A stretch of 64,000 nucleotides of DNA from Actinospineispora spinosispora DSM 44797 (GCF_000429025.1 NZ_KE386835.1:310001-374000), one strand, 5' to 3'; counted from the first letter of the stretch, positions 8,916 through 18,293 are shown. Translations and numbers: made by a program. Notes: generated from the letters alone by a model not told the origin.

Positions 8916-8926
8916 TCACTCACGAG
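8804..8926. repeat. Long GTGAGTG/CACTCAC palindromic element, copy L2 (inverted)
   Basis: The same architecture as L1 in the opposite orientation, with 19-base outer arms differing at one position and inner arms CTCACGAC/GTCGTGAG. Its right end supplies the TGA stop of the PucR-type gene on the minus strand (Arg-Glu-stop from CGTGAGTGA). Confidence 0.88.
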
Positions 8927-10061
8927 GGGGGCGGCAGGAGAGGGCTAGCAGGACCGTCGCCGATTCCATCGGGACGGTGACGTCTCGGCCGGTCAGCTCG
9001 GTGAAGCGGCGCAGCCGGTTGAGGACCGTGTTGCGGTGGCAGTACAGGCGAGTGGCCACCTCACCGACCGAGCCGCATTCCGCGTAGCAGCGCACCGTCT
9101 CCAGCAGCCTCGCGTGCTCGACGGCGGGAGCGTCCGAGAGGCCGCCGAGTACCGAGTCGACCAGCTCACCGGCGGCGTCCGCGAGCCGGGAACCGGCGAG
9201 CGGCAGCCAGGCGTCGGCCAGCTCCTTGGGGCCCTCCGCATCCGGTAGCGCATCGACGATCTCCCTGGCCAGACGGGCACTGCGCGGTACCTGGGCCAGA
9301 CCGTGCGCGAGCGGGCCCACGCCGCACGGCACCCCGGCCAGCGCCGCGCGGACCGGTGCACCCTCGCCGCCGTCCCAGCGGGCGATCAGGACGCTGTAGC
9401 GCCCCGAGGACTGCACGTGCACCACGCGTCCCCCGGTGGCCAGCAGGTCGGCCGCGCGGCGCAGCATCCGCCCGTTCGAGGCCGCCGCCGCGGCGACGAG
9501 CAGCTCGGCGTGCGTGTCGATGCCCAGCGCGGTGGCGACCCGCAGCACGTCGTCCGCATCAGGGTTCGGACTGTTGAGCAGCTCCGCGACGAGCATCGTG
9601 CGTTCGCCCTGCCGCTCGCTGGCCAGCAGCGCCGCCTCGACCTGGTAGCTGAGCTGAATCTGGTTGGTGTACTCCTCGACCGCGTTCCACACGTCCTCGA
9701 CGTGTTCCACCAGCAGCGGCTCGAACCTCGGCTGGACCTGCTCACGCAGCGCCGACCACAGCACCCGGAAGTCCATGCGCACGGCGGTGAGCAGGTCGTT
9801 GAGTGGAACACCGCGCCGCGCCCTGTCCCTGCCGATCGACGGTCCGATGTCGGCGAGCAGCTCCGGGACGGGCTGGCCCGCGATCCGGCGGAGCAGGTAC
9901 TCGAAGGTCAGTCGCGCGTCGGTCACCAGCCGGTCGACCGGGACCGCGCCGCGCTGGTAGGGCGGAATCGCACGGACCCGGGAGACGAACTCGTCGACCA
10001 CCCCGTCCACGTCGTCGCGCAGCTGGGTCAGCAGATCAGTCCACCACTCCGCGCTGTGCAT
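8916..10061 (-). CDS. PucR/CdaR-type transcriptional regulator
   Basis: A 381-residue protein from the ATG at 10061; a GTG two codons upstream is an alternative. The C-terminus carries the PucR helix-turn-helix: 'GEVATRLYCHRNTVLNRLRRF', about residues 325-365. The N-terminal two thirds is an RsbRD-like helical region followed by a GGDEF-like degenerate middle, as in this family. It is divergent from the amidohydrolase and MHS transporter genes, so it likely regulates them. The stop codon lies inside a palindromic element. Confidence 0.87.
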   Translation of the reverse strand: MHSAEWWTDLLTQLRDDVDGVVDEFVSRVRAIPPYQRGAVPVDRLVTDARLTFEYLLRRIAGQPVPELLADIGPSIGRDRARRGVPLNDLLTAVRMDFRVLWSALREQVQPRFEPLLVEHVEDVWNAVEEYTNQIQLSYQVEAALLASERQGERTMLVAELLNSPNPDADDVLRVATALGIDTHAELLVAAAAASNGRMLRRAADLLATGGRVVHVQSSGRYSVLIARWDGGEGAPVRAALAGVPCGVGPLAHGLAQVPRSARLAREIVDALPDAEGPKELADAWLPLAGSRLADAAGELVDSVLGGLSDAPAVEHARLLETVRCYAECGSVGEVATRLYCHRNTVLNRLRRFTELTGRDVTVPMESATVLLALSCRPPRE

Positions 10062-10173
10062 ATGCACAATCTAACCCGGTAATTCAGTGGCAGATATGGC
10101 TACCAGCCTGCCGCTCTTCGGCGAATGCTGTGCGGATGCTGGACGGCCATCGACGCCCCGTTCGGTACGGCGG

Positions 10174-10210
10174 CTGCCGACGGGCCTGGAGGGGTGCGGC
10201 CCGTCGGCAG
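10174..10210 (+). promoter_or_regulatory. Perfect 13-base-pair hairpin in the amidohydrolase leader
   Basis: CTGCCGACGGGCC and GGCCCGTCGGCAG pair perfectly around an 11-base purine-rich loop (TGGAGGGGTGC). It ends 31 bases before the ATG at 10242, in the leader of the amidohydrolase gene. It could be an attenuator, a protein-bound leader or a strong operator. There is no T-tract. Confidence 0.5.
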
Positions 10211-10241
10211 CGGAGCCCGCACCCACGAGGTTAGGTGGGCT

Positions 10242-11876
10242 ATGGACGTCGATCTGGTCGTACGGAACGCCTCGATCCTCACGGTCGACGAGCAGCGACC
10301 CAGGGCGCATACGCTGGCGGTGCACCACGGCCGGGTGTTCGCGCTCGACGAGCCAGGGCTGCGCGGCTGTGAGGAGATCGACGCCGAGGGCGCGACGCTC
10401 GTCCCGGGCTTCGGCGACGCGCACAACCACATGGCCGGTTTCGGGCAGAACCTGCTGTCGGTGGACCTGCGCGGGCTGCACACCCTCGACGAGCTCTACT
10501 CGAAGGTCGCGGAACGCGCGCTGACCCTGCCCCCGGAGGCGTTCGTCCTCGGTGCCGGCTACGACGACACCGCGATCGGCGGGCATCCGCACCGCGCCGC
10601 GCTCGACCGTGCCTCGGGTGGCCGTCCCGTGGTGCTGACCCACCGCTCCGAGCACGTGACCACGGTGAACAGCCCGGTGCTCGACCTGCTCGGCGTGCTG
10701 AGCGGGACCGCGGCGGTGCCGCCCGGCGGTGTCGTGGTGCGCGACGAGCACGGCGATCCCACCGGCACGCTGGAGGAGCAGGCGCAGAACCTGGTCAACA
10801 CGCTGCTCGTCCCGTTCCCCGCCGAGGAGCTGGTCGACGCGCTCGGCCGGGCCAGCGCGGTGTACGCGTCGGAGGGGCTGACGCACGTAACCGAGTGCGG
10901 CATCGGCGGCGGCTGGATCGGCCGTTCCCCCACCGAGCTCGCCGCGTACCAGGCGGCGCGCGGTTCCGGTGCGCTCACCGTGCGGGTGCAGCTCATGCCG
11001 GTCGTCGATGCCCTGCACCCGCTGCACGGACACGCGAGCGATCAGCCTGACGGCCGTTCCGGCTTCGGCCTGGACCTGGGTGTGCGCACCGGCTTCGGCG
11101 ACGACCGGCTACGCATCGGCCCGGTCAAGATCTTCCTGGACGGCTCGCTCGTGGCTCGGACCGCCGCGATGCGCGAGCCGTTCCACGACCATCACGGCTG
11201 CGGTTACCTGCAGGCCGACCCGGAGCTGATGCGCGGCCACATCCTGGACGCGCACGCCTCGGGCTGGCGGGTCGCGGCGCACGCCATCGGCGACCGCGCG
11301 ATCGACCTGGCTCTCGACGTGTTCGCCGAGGCACAGCGACAGTGCCCCAGACCGGACGTCCGGCACCGCATCGAGCACGCCGCCGTGACCGGCCCCGGGC
11401 AGATCGAGCGTATGGCCGCGCTGGGCATCACCCCGGTGCCGCAGCCCCGGTTCCTGTACGAGATCGGCGACACGATGGCCGCCGCGATCGGTCACGACCG
11501 CGCCGACGAGCTGTACCGGCACGCGTCGTTCCTGCGTGCCGGGCTGCGGGTGCCGGGCAGCTCGGACCGCCCGGTCGCCGCCGGAGCGCCGCTGCTGGGC
11601 ATGCAGTCCATGGTGCAGCGGCTCACCAGCGGCGGCGCGGTGCTGGGTCCCGACGAACGAGTCGACGCGGGGACCGCCCTGCGCGCCTACACCCTGGATA
11701 CGGCCTGGATCGCCGGCGAGGAGAACCTGCGCGGCAGCCTCACCCCTGGCAAACTGGCCGACTTCGTCCTGCTCGGCGACGACATCACCACGATCGATCC
11801 CGACCGCATCGGCACCACCGAGGTACTCGCCACCTACATCGCCGGTTCCCGCATCTTCGGCACCACCAACCCGTGA
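10242..11876 (+). CDS. Amidohydrolase family protein (YtcJ-like)
   Basis: A 544-residue metal-dependent hydrolase of the YtcJ/NfdA type. An N-terminal beta domain is followed by the first metal motif 'DAHNH' (His61 and His63). Then come 'VKIFLDGSLVART' with the conserved Lys, 'AAHAIGDRAI', 'RIEHAAVTGP' and the late Asp in 'GSSDRPVAAG'. Members hydrolyse amides, N-substituted formamides or cyclic amides in the cytoplasm; the substrate is unknown here. The ATG at 10242 fits the family N-terminus. The stop TGA is provided by a 44-base palindrome at 11871-11914, and the MHS transporter follows. Confidence 0.87.
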   Translation: MDVDLVVRNASILTVDEQRPRAHTLAVHHGRVFALDEPGLRGCEEIDAEGATLVPGFGDAHNHMAGFGQNLLSVDLRGLHTLDELYSKVAERALTLPPEAFVLGAGYDDTAIGGHPHRAALDRASGGRPVVLTHRSEHVTTVNSPVLDLLGVLSGTAAVPPGGVVVRDEHGDPTGTLEEQAQNLVNTLLVPFPAEELVDALGRASAVYASEGLTHVTECGIGGGWIGRSPTELAAYQAARGSGALTVRVQLMPVVDALHPLHGHASDQPDGRSGFGLDLGVRTGFGDDRLRIGPVKIFLDGSLVARTAAMREPFHDHHGCGYLQADPELMRGHILDAHASGWRVAAHAIGDRAIDLALDVFAEAQRQCPRPDVRHRIEHAAVTGPGQIERMAALGITPVPQPRFLYEIGDTMAAAIGHDRADELYRHASFLRAGLRVPGSSDRPVAAGAPLLGMQSMVQRLTSGGAVLGPDERVDAGTALRAYTLDTAWIAGEENLRGSLTPGKLADFVLLGDDITTIDPDRIGTTEVLATYIAGSRIFGTTNP

Positions 11877-11914
11877 GTGAGTTCGGCTGCCAGGGCAGCC
11901 GAACTCACTCACGG
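11871..11914 (+). terminator. Short stop-codon palindrome, copy S1
   Basis: 20-base perfect arms (starting CCGTGAGTGAGTTCGGC) flank a 4-base CAGG loop. The TGA in CCGTGA is the amidohydrolase stop codon. There is no T-tract. The transporter start lies 21 bases downstream, so this may attenuate rather than end transcription. Confidence 0.75.
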
Positions 11915-11934
11915 GGTTTGACCTAGGAGGACTC

Positions 11935-13266
11935 GTGGCCGTCATCGTCACCGACGCCGAGGCACGCAAGGTCGCGCTCGGCTCGTTCGTCGGCACCGCG
12001 CTGGAGTGGTACGACTTCTTCCTCTACGGCACGGCCGCGTCGCTGGTGTTCAACACGCTGTTCTTCTCCAGCAGCAACACGGTGCTGGCGACGATGGGCG
12101 CGTTCGCCTCGTTCGCGGTCGGGTTCGCCGCGCGACCGATCGGCGCGGTGATCTTCGGTCACCTCGGTGACCGCATCGGCAGACGCCGCTGCCTGATCGT
12201 CACCGTCACCATGATCGGCGTGGTCACCGGGCTGATCGGGTTGCTGCCGGACGTCCTGTCGATCGGGCTCGCCGCGCCGATCCTGCTGACGCTGCTGCGG
12301 CTGCTGCAGGGTGTCGCGGTCGGCGGCGAATGGGGTGGCGCGGTGACGCTGGCCGTCGAGCACGCGCCGATCGAACGCCGGGGCCGGTACGCGGTGATGC
12401 CGCAGATCGGCTCCCCCATCGGAACCCTGCTGTCCAACGGCGCATTCCTCGCGGTCGCCACGCTGCCGCCGGAGAGCTTCAACTCGTGGGGTTGGCGGCT
12501 GCCGTTCCTGGCGGCGTTCCCGCTGCTGTACATCGCGCTGTGGATTCGTCGGCGGGTCGGTGAGTCGCCGCTGTTCGAGCAGCTCCTCAAAGAGGACGAG
12601 CGGGCCAGCTCGCCGGTGCGCGAGGTCATCGTCGGGGCGTGGCGTCAGCTGCTCGTCGGCGCCTGCACCTGTTCGCTCGGCGTCGGCGGGTTCTACCTGG
12701 CGACGACGTTCGTGATCAGTTACGGCACCGGGACGCTGCACCTGTCCAAGTCGCTCGTGCTCACCGCCACGCTGGTCGCGGCGGCGAGCCAGATCCTGGT
12801 GCTGCTCGTCGCGGGGCGCCTGTGCGAGCGGTTCGGCCCGGCGCGGATCACCGTGTTCGGCGGTGTGGTCACCGCGCTGGTCGCGTTCCCGATGTTCTGG
12901 CTGATCGACACGAAGATCGCCGGGCTCGTCGTGCTGGGTGTGACGCTCGGGGTGGCCTTCCTGACCATCTCCTACGCGGTGTCCGGGCCCATCCTCGCCG
13001 ACCTGTTCCCGGCGCGGCTTCGCTACAGCGGCCTGGCACTGTCCTCGAACTTCGCCGGAATCATGAGCGGCTTCGTCCCCTTGGTGGCCACCGCTCTCCT
13101 GGCGGCAACCGGCGGCGCCTCCTGGTCGGCAGCGGCCCTCCTGATCCTGATAGCCCTGATCACCCTGCTGGGCGGCCTCCTCGCCCCCCGCCTGTCCCTC
13201 TCCCAGGACCAGTCCCTCCTCGTGAGTGGCAAGGGCGTCTACCCCGGAGGGGCGCCGAAGGCGTAG
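11935..13266 (+). CDS. MFS transporter, metabolite:H+ symporter (MHS) type
   Basis: A 443-residue MFS protein of the ShiA/ProP-like MHS branch: 'GTALEWYDFFLYGTAA' in TM1 and the loop motif 'GHLGDRIGRRRC' between TM2 and TM3. About twelve membrane segments are seen. GTG at 11935 follows the ribosome site CTAGGAGGA. It imports a carboxylate, betaine or aromatic acid with protons; the precise solute is unknown. The last 16 residues ('LLVSGKGVYPGGAPKA') and the stop come from the palindromic element at 13219-13341, so the natural C-terminus seems to have been replaced by repeat sequence. Confidence 0.9.
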   Translation: MAVIVTDAEARKVALGSFVGTALEWYDFFLYGTAASLVFNTLFFSSSNTVLATMGAFASFAVGFAARPIGAVIFGHLGDRIGRRRCLIVTVTMIGVVTGLIGLLPDVLSIGLAAPILLTLLRLLQGVAVGGEWGGAVTLAVEHAPIERRGRYAVMPQIGSPIGTLLSNGAFLAVATLPPESFNSWGWRLPFLAAFPLLYIALWIRRRVGESPLFEQLLKEDERASSPVREVIVGAWRQLLVGACTCSLGVGGFYLATTFVISYGTGTLHLSKSLVLTATLVAAASQILVLLVAGRLCERFGPARITVFGGVVTALVAFPMFWLIDTKIAGLVVLGVTLGVAFLTISYAVSGPILADLFPARLRYSGLALSSNFAGIMSGFVPLVATALLAATGGASWSAAALLILIALITLLGGLLAPRLSLSQDQSLLVSGKGVYPGGAPKA

Positions 13267-13341
13267 GCGCTCGGATCACTCACGACAGCTCTTCCGTCGT
13301 GAGTGATCCGGGCGCCTATAGGCGCCCTTGCCACTCACGAG
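13219..13341. repeat. Long GTGAGTG/CACTCAC palindromic element, copy L3
   Basis: Same as L1 with 19-base perfect outer arms and 15-base perfect inner arms (CGGATCACTCACGAC and complement). It overlaps the last 48 bases of the transporter gene, encodes its tail and supplies its TAG stop. The downstream 24 bases are also shared with L1. Confidence 0.9.
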
Positions 13342-13417
13342 TCGACGGCGAAGCCGAGATGCCGTGAAGCCGGGCACGGGCTAAGCCGAGCACGGGCTAA
13401 GCCGGGCAAGGGGGAAC

Positions 13418-14359
13418 TCAGGAGCCACGACGAGCATGCTCCGGCTGCAGCACGTCCGGCTCCGGGGTGGCCAGCGCCAGCCGCAGGAAATGAGCCAGCT
13501 GCGGCGAGACCTGGTCGGCCCCCCGCCGCAGTACGGCGGTCTCCACCACGGGCACATGCCGGTTCAACGGCCGCACGACTACCTCCGGCCCCGCCAACGC
13601 ACGCACCGAGGCAGGCAGCACCGACACCCCGAGCCCGGCGCCGACCAGCGACATCACCGTCTGCACGAGCTGCACCTCGGAGACCGTCGGTTCGAAACCG
13701 GACAGCCGGCAGGCGTTCAGCAGGTGCGGCCGCAGCCCACCCCAGGTCGCGCGCGCCGGGCTGAGGAACGGCTCGCCCGCCCATCGCGCCAGGTCGACCC
13801 GGTCCGGCACCCCGTCGGCGGCCGACCGGGCGGGCAGCACGGCCACGAGCGGTTCGCGGTGCACGACCGCGACGTCCAGGTCCGGATCGTGCGAGGCCCC
13901 GACGCCGGGCGGCGGCAGGTGCACGACGCCGAGGTCCGCGCGCCGGGCCCGGACGTGTTCGACGACGCCGTCCGGATGGTCCTCCAGGAACTCGATCGCC
14001 ACGTCCGGCCGATCCTGGTGGTAGCGGCGCAGCAGCGGGGCGAGCACGGTCCACGCGGTCGCCGAGACGAACGCGCAGGTCAACCGCCCAACCCTGCCTT
14101 CGCCGAGCCGCCGGACCGAGTCGGTGGCCGCGTCGACGTCGGCCAGTAGCCGCCGCGCCTGGTCCAGCAGGTGCGCGCCGGCCTCGGTCAGGTCGACGCC
14201 GCGACGGTGACGGATCAGCAGCGTGACGCCCAGCTCGTGCTCCAGCCGGGCGAGCTGCGCACTCAGCGGCGGCTGGGTCAGGTGCAGCCGAGCGGCCGCC
14301 CGGGTCACCGAACGTTCCTCGGCGACGACCATGAAATACCGCAGCTGCCTCAGATCCAT
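13418..14359 (-). CDS. LysR-family regulator of the hydroxyquinol operon
   Basis: A 313-residue LysR protein. The N-terminal winged helix is 'LRQLRYFMVVAEERSVTRAA' through 'QPPLSAQLARLEHELG', followed by a PBP-like effector domain. It is divergent from the maleylacetate reductase gene with 96 bases between starts, the usual arrangement of a LysR activator and its aromatic-catabolic operon. The effector is probably hydroxyquinol or a muconate-like intermediate (inference). Confidence 0.9.
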   Translation of the reverse strand: MDLRQLRYFMVVAEERSVTRAAARLHLTQPPLSAQLARLEHELGVTLLIRHRRGVDLTEAGAHLLDQARRLLADVDAATDSVRRLGEGRVGRLTCAFVSATAWTVLAPLLRRYHQDRPDVAIEFLEDHPDGVVEHVRARRADLGVVHLPPPGVGASHDPDLDVAVVHREPLVAVLPARSAADGVPDRVDLARWAGEPFLSPARATWGGLRPHLLNACRLSGFEPTVSEVQLVQTVMSLVGAGLGVSVLPASVRALAGPEVVVRPLNRHVPVVETAVLRRGADQVSPQLAHFLRLALATPEPDVLQPEHARRGS

Positions 14360-14455
14360 GGTTCAGCGTATGGCTAAGAGTCGAAACAAGTATTGGACAT
14401 ATGGGTGGTATCGAACGAGTGTAAGGGGGCTCACCGAGGAGAGACCGGAGGACCC

Positions 14456-15553
14456 GTGCTCCAGTTCGACTACACCGCGTTGCCCGGCCGGGTGGTGTTC
14501 GGCGCGGGCGTCGCACGGCGCGAGCTGGTGGCCGAGTTCGACCTGCTGGACGCGCACCGGGTGCTGCTGGTCGCCACCGAGCGAGAGGAGCCGCTCGCCC
14601 GTGAGCTGGCCGCGCCGTTGGGTGACCGGGTCGTCGCGGTGTTCAGCTCGGTCCGCCAGCACGTGCCGCTCGCGATCGCCGAGGCGGCGCGAGCGCTGGC
14701 CACGTCGGTCTCGGCGGACGCGGTGCTCAGCATCGGCGGCGGATCCACCACCGGCACCGCGAAAGCGATCGCACTGACGACCGGCCTGCCGATCGTCGCG
14801 GTGCCGACGACCTACGCGGGCTCCGAGGTCACCCCGGTGTGGGGGCTGACCGAGCGAGCCCGCAAGACGACCGGCGTCGACCCGAGAGTTCTGCCGCGCA
14901 CGGTGATCTACGACCCGGAACTGACCCTGTCACTGCCCGCCGACCTGTCCGCCGCGAGCGGGCTCAACGCGATGGCGCACTGCGTCGAGGCGTTCTGGGC
15001 ACCGGGAAGGAACCCGATCTCCTCACTGGCCGCCGAGGAGGGCATCCGTGCGCTGGCCGCAGGGCTCCCCGTCGTCCACGACACGCCGACGTGCCTGAGC
15101 GCCCGCTCCGACCTGCTCTACGGCGCCTACCTCGCGGGGAGCGCTTTCGCGGTCGCCGGTTCCGGTCTGCACCACAAGATCTGTCACGTGCTCGGCGGCG
15201 CGTTCGACCTGCCGCACGCCCAGACGCATGCGATCGTGCTGCCGCACGTGTTGGCGTTCAACGCGCCGGACGCGCCGGATGCGGCGCGCCGGATCGCACA
15301 CGCGTTGCGTGTCGCCGACCCGGTGGTCCGGCTGCGTGAGATGTCCGCTCACCTGGGCATACCGGCCGGGCTGCGGGACCTGGGCCTGCGTGAGGAGCAG
15401 GTCGACGAGGCTGCTGCTCAGGTCGAAACGAGTGTGCCGCCGAGCAATCCGCGAAAGACTGACCGCGCCACGCTGCGCGAGCTCATCCGTGCCGCGTGGG
15501 CCGGCACGGACACCACCGCCGTGCTGGCAGCCACCACCACGAGCAAGGAGTGA
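14456..15553 (+). CDS. Maleylacetate reductase
   Basis: A 365-residue iron-containing alcohol dehydrogenase-fold protein of the maleylacetate reductase branch. The nucleotide site is 'VLSIGGGSTTGTAKAIA', then 'PTTYAGSEVTPVWG', 'AHCVEAFWAP' and the His-rich 'HHKICHVLGGAFDLPHAQTH'. It reduces maleylacetate to 3-oxoadipate with NAD(P)H, the step after hydroxyquinol ring cleavage. GTG at 14456 follows GGAGGA at about 5 bases. The dioxygenase starts 3 bases after its stop, so the two are one operon. Confidence 0.92.
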   Translation: MLQFDYTALPGRVVFGAGVARRELVAEFDLLDAHRVLLVATEREEPLARELAAPLGDRVVAVFSSVRQHVPLAIAEAARALATSVSADAVLSIGGGSTTGTAKAIALTTGLPIVAVPTTYAGSEVTPVWGLTERARKTTGVDPRVLPRTVIYDPELTLSLPADLSAASGLNAMAHCVEAFWAPGRNPISSLAAEEGIRALAAGLPVVHDTPTCLSARSDLLYGAYLAGSAFAVAGSGLHHKICHVLGGAFDLPHAQTHAIVLPHVLAFNAPDAPDAARRIAHALRVADPVVRLREMSAHLGIPAGLRDLGLREEQVDEAAAQVETSVPPSNPRKTDRATLRELIRAAWAGTDTTAVLAATTTSKE

Positions 15554-15555
15554 TC

Positions 15556-16455
15556 GTGACTCGCAGCACGCGCCGGCGCGTCGAGACCCGCGAAACGCAG
15601 GCCCGGGAGAAGGCCGTCACCGAGGAAGTGGTGGAGAGTTTCGACTTCGCCGAGTCGGACCGGTTCCGCGAGGTCATGCAGAGCCTGGTCCGTCACCTGC
15701 ACTCGTTCGCCCGTGACGTGCGCCTGTCCCAGGAGGAATGGAGCGCCGCGGTCGACTTCCTGACCCGTACCGGGCAGATCTCCGACGACCGGCGCCAGGA
15801 GTTCATCCTGCTGTCGGACGTGCTCGGACTGTCCATGCTGACCGTCGGCATCAACGCCCCGGCCGTCGAGGGCGCCACCGAGTCCACCGTGTTCGGCCCG
15901 TTCTTCGTGGAGGACGCGCCCCGTATCGAGCTGGGCGGCGACCTCGCACAGGGCGCCAAGGGCGTCCCCTGCTACGTCTCCGGCCAGGTGCGCGCGGTCG
16001 ACGGCACGCCGCTGGCCGGTGTGCGGGTCGACGCGTGGGAAGCCGACGAGGACGGGTTGTACGACACGCAGTACGAGGGCAAGGTCACCGCGGGTCGGGG
16101 CTGGCTGCTGACCGACGACGACGGCGGATACCGGTTCTGGTCGGTCACCCCGACCGCGTACCCGATCCCGCACGACGGCCCGGTCGGCGAGCTGATGAAG
16201 GCCGCCGGCCGCGGCCCGATGCGTCCGGCGCACCTGCACTTCAAGGTCGAGGCGCCCGGCTTCGAACCGTTGATCACGCACGTGTTCGTCGCGGGTGACG
16301 AGTACCTGGACCAAGACGCCGTGTTCGGCGTCAAGGAGAGCCTGATCGGCCACTTCGTCGAACACGACGGCGGCACCGCACCCGATGGTTCGCAGCCAAC
16401 CGGACGCTGGACCCAGGTCGAGTTCGACCTGGTACTGGCACGAGAGGAACCCTGA
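15556..16455 (+). CDS. Hydroxyquinol 1,2-dioxygenase (intradiol)
   Basis: A 299-residue non-haem Fe(III) dioxygenase that cleaves 1,2,4-trihydroxybenzene to maleylacetate. The iron ligands are Tyr169, Tyr202, His226 and His228. Their spacing (33, 24, 2) equals that of the characterised Nocardioides simplex enzyme (Tyr164, Tyr197, His221, His223). An N-terminal helical dimerisation domain precedes the catalytic beta sandwich. GTG at 15556 follows AAGGAG. The stop overlaps the monooxygenase start by one base. Confidence 0.93.
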   Translation: MTRSTRRRVETRETQAREKAVTEEVVESFDFAESDRFREVMQSLVRHLHSFARDVRLSQEEWSAAVDFLTRTGQISDDRRQEFILLSDVLGLSMLTVGINAPAVEGATESTVFGPFFVEDAPRIELGGDLAQGAKGVPCYVSGQVRAVDGTPLAGVRVDAWEADEDGLYDTQYEGKVTAGRGWLLTDDDGGYRFWSVTPTAYPIPHDGPVGELMKAAGRGPMRPAHLHFKVEAPGFEPLITHVFVAGDEYLDQDAVFGVKESLIGHFVEHDGGTAPDGSQPTGRWTQVEFDLVLAREEP

Positions 16456-18293
16456 TGAGTCTCGACGCCGGCATCGACGCCGCTGGTGGCGCCGACCTGG
16501 ACAACGCACCGCAGGCACGCCTTGGCATCAGTGCCGACGGTGACCTGGAGACCGACGTACTGGTCATCGGCAGCGGTCCGGCGGGAGCGGCGGCCGCACT
16601 GACCCTGGCCACCCTCGGCGTGCCGCACCTGGTGATCACGAAGTACCGGTGGACCGCGAACACGCCGAGGGCGCACATCACCAACCAGCGCACCGTGGAG
16701 ATCTTCCGCGATCTGGGCATCGAGGACGACGTGCTGGCCCAGGGCACCGAGCACGCGCTCATGGGCGACACGGTGTTCTGCGCCAGCCTCGCGGGTGAGG
16801 AGATCGGGCGGGTCCGCACCTGGGGCACCCACCCGGCGCGCGAGGCCGACTACACGATGGCCAGTCCGTCGCCGAACTGCGACATCCCGCAGACGATGCT
16901 GGAGCCGATCCTCATCGGGCACGCGGCGTCCCGGGGCAGCCGGATCCGGTTCGACACCGAGTACCTGGGGCTCACCCAGGACGAGGCCGGGGTGACCGTG
17001 CGGGTGCGCGACCGGGTCACCGACCAGGAGTTCCGCATCCGGGCCAAGTACGTGCTCGGCGCGGACGGCGGCCGCTCGCAGGTCGCCGCCGACGTCGAGC
17101 TGCCCTTCGAGGGGCAGATGGACGTCGCGGGCAGCATGAACATCGTGTTCCACGCCGACCTCTCGGCGTACGTGGAGCACCGGCCCAGCGTCCTGTACTG
17201 GGTGCTGCAGCCGGGCGCGGACATCGGCGGCATCGGGCTGGGCCTGGTGCGGATGGTCCGGCCGTGGAACGAGTGGCTGATCGTCTGGGGTTACGACATC
17301 AACCAGCCGCCACCCGAGATGGACGACGAGATGGCCACCCGGATCGTGCACGAGCTGGTCGGTGACAGCTCGATCCCGGTGACGATCCGCTCCACGTCGC
17401 TGTGGGGCAACAACAAGATGTACGCCACGAGCTACCGGTCCGGCCGGGTGTTCTGCATGGGCGACGCCGTGCACCGGCACCCGCCGTCGAACGGGCTCGG
17501 GTCGAACACCTCGATCCAGGACGCCTACAACCTGGCCTGGAAGCTCGCCTACGTGCTGCGCGGCACCGCCGGTGAGCAGCTGCTGGACTCCTACGACGCC
17601 GAGCGCGCGCCGATCGGCAAGCAGATCGTGCTGCGCGCCAACAAGAGCATCGAGGAGTTCGGTCCGATCTTCGCCGCGCTCGGGCTCACGGACACCTCGG
17701 ACCCCGAGGAGATGCGTCGGCGGATCGCGGCGCGCTCGGACAACACCCCCGAGGCGGCACAGCAGCGCGCGGAGCTGCGCGCGGCGTTGGAGCTGAAGGA
17801 CTACGAGTTCAACGCGCACGGTGTCGAGCTGGGGCACCGGTACGCCTCCGGCGCGGTCGTGCCGGACGGGACGTCGGCGCCGGAGTTCACCCGCGACCCC
17901 GAGCTGTACTACCACCCGACGACCTGGCCGGGCGCTCGGTTGCCGCATGCCTGGCTGGCCGACCGCGCCGGGCACAAGGTGAGCACCCACGACCTGTGTG
18001 GCAAGGGCCGGTTCACGTTACTGACCGGCATCTCCGGGGAGGCCTGGGCCGACGCGGCACCGGCCGTGGCGGACAAGCTCGGCATCGAGCTGCACGCCCA
18101 CGTCATCGGTCCGGGCCGCGAGCACATCGACGTCTACGAGGACTGGGCACGCGCCCGCGAGGTGAGCGAGGCGGGCTGCGTCCTGGTCCGGCCGGACGCG
18201 CACGTCGCCTGGCGCTCCGCCGAGCTGTCCGACGACCCGGCCGCCGACCTGCTGCACGCGCTCACCACCGTTCTCGCACGTCAAACCCCGTGA
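16455..18293 (+). CDS. FAD-dependent aromatic monooxygenase (TfdB/PheA-like)
   Basis: A 612-residue group A flavin hydroxylase. The Rossmann motif 'VIGSGPAGAAAAL' (about residue 37), the DG motif 'VLGADGGRS' (about residue 200) and the GD motif 'MGDAVHRHPPSNGLGSN' (about residue 335) are all intact. The GD-motif wording is typical of 2,4-dichlorophenol 6-monooxygenase and resorcinol or phenol hydroxylases. Located directly after the hydroxyquinol dioxygenase, it most likely hydroxylates a resorcinol- or hydroquinone-type phenol to hydroxyquinol using NAD(P)H. The TGA stop lies in a palindrome. Confidence 0.9.
   Translation: MSLDAGIDAAGGADLDNAPQARLGISADGDLETDVLVIGSGPAGAAAALTLATLGVPHLVITKYRWTANTPRAHITNQRTVEIFRDLGIEDDVLAQGTEHALMGDTVFCASLAGEEIGRVRTWGTHPAREADYTMASPSPNCDIPQTMLEPILIGHAASRGSRIRFDTEYLGLTQDEAGVTVRVRDRVTDQEFRIRAKYVLGADGGRSQVAADVELPFEGQMDVAGSMNIVFHADLSAYVEHRPSVLYWVLQPGADIGGIGLGLVRMVRPWNEWLIVWGYDINQPPPEMDDEMATRIVHELVGDSSIPVTIRSTSLWGNNKMYATSYRSGRVFCMGDAVHRHPPSNGLGSNTSIQDAYNLAWKLAYVLRGTAGEQLLDSYDAERAPIGKQIVLRANKSIEEFGPIFAALGLTDTSDPEEMRRRIAARSDNTPEAAQQRAELRAALELKDYEFNAHGVELGHRYASGAVVPDGTSAPEFTRDPELYYHPTTWPGARLPHAWLADRAGHKVSTHDLCGKGRFTLLTGISGEAWADAAPAVADKLGIELHAHVIGPGREHIDVYEDWARAREVSEAGCVLVRPDAHVAWRSAELSDDPAADLLHALTTVLARQTP

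Noticed and set aside
13335..14516. Minus-strand frame overlapping the LysR gene
   Set aside because: It is a shadow in another frame; its Arg/Gly/Ala-rich translation has no family features and LysR is clearly the real gene.
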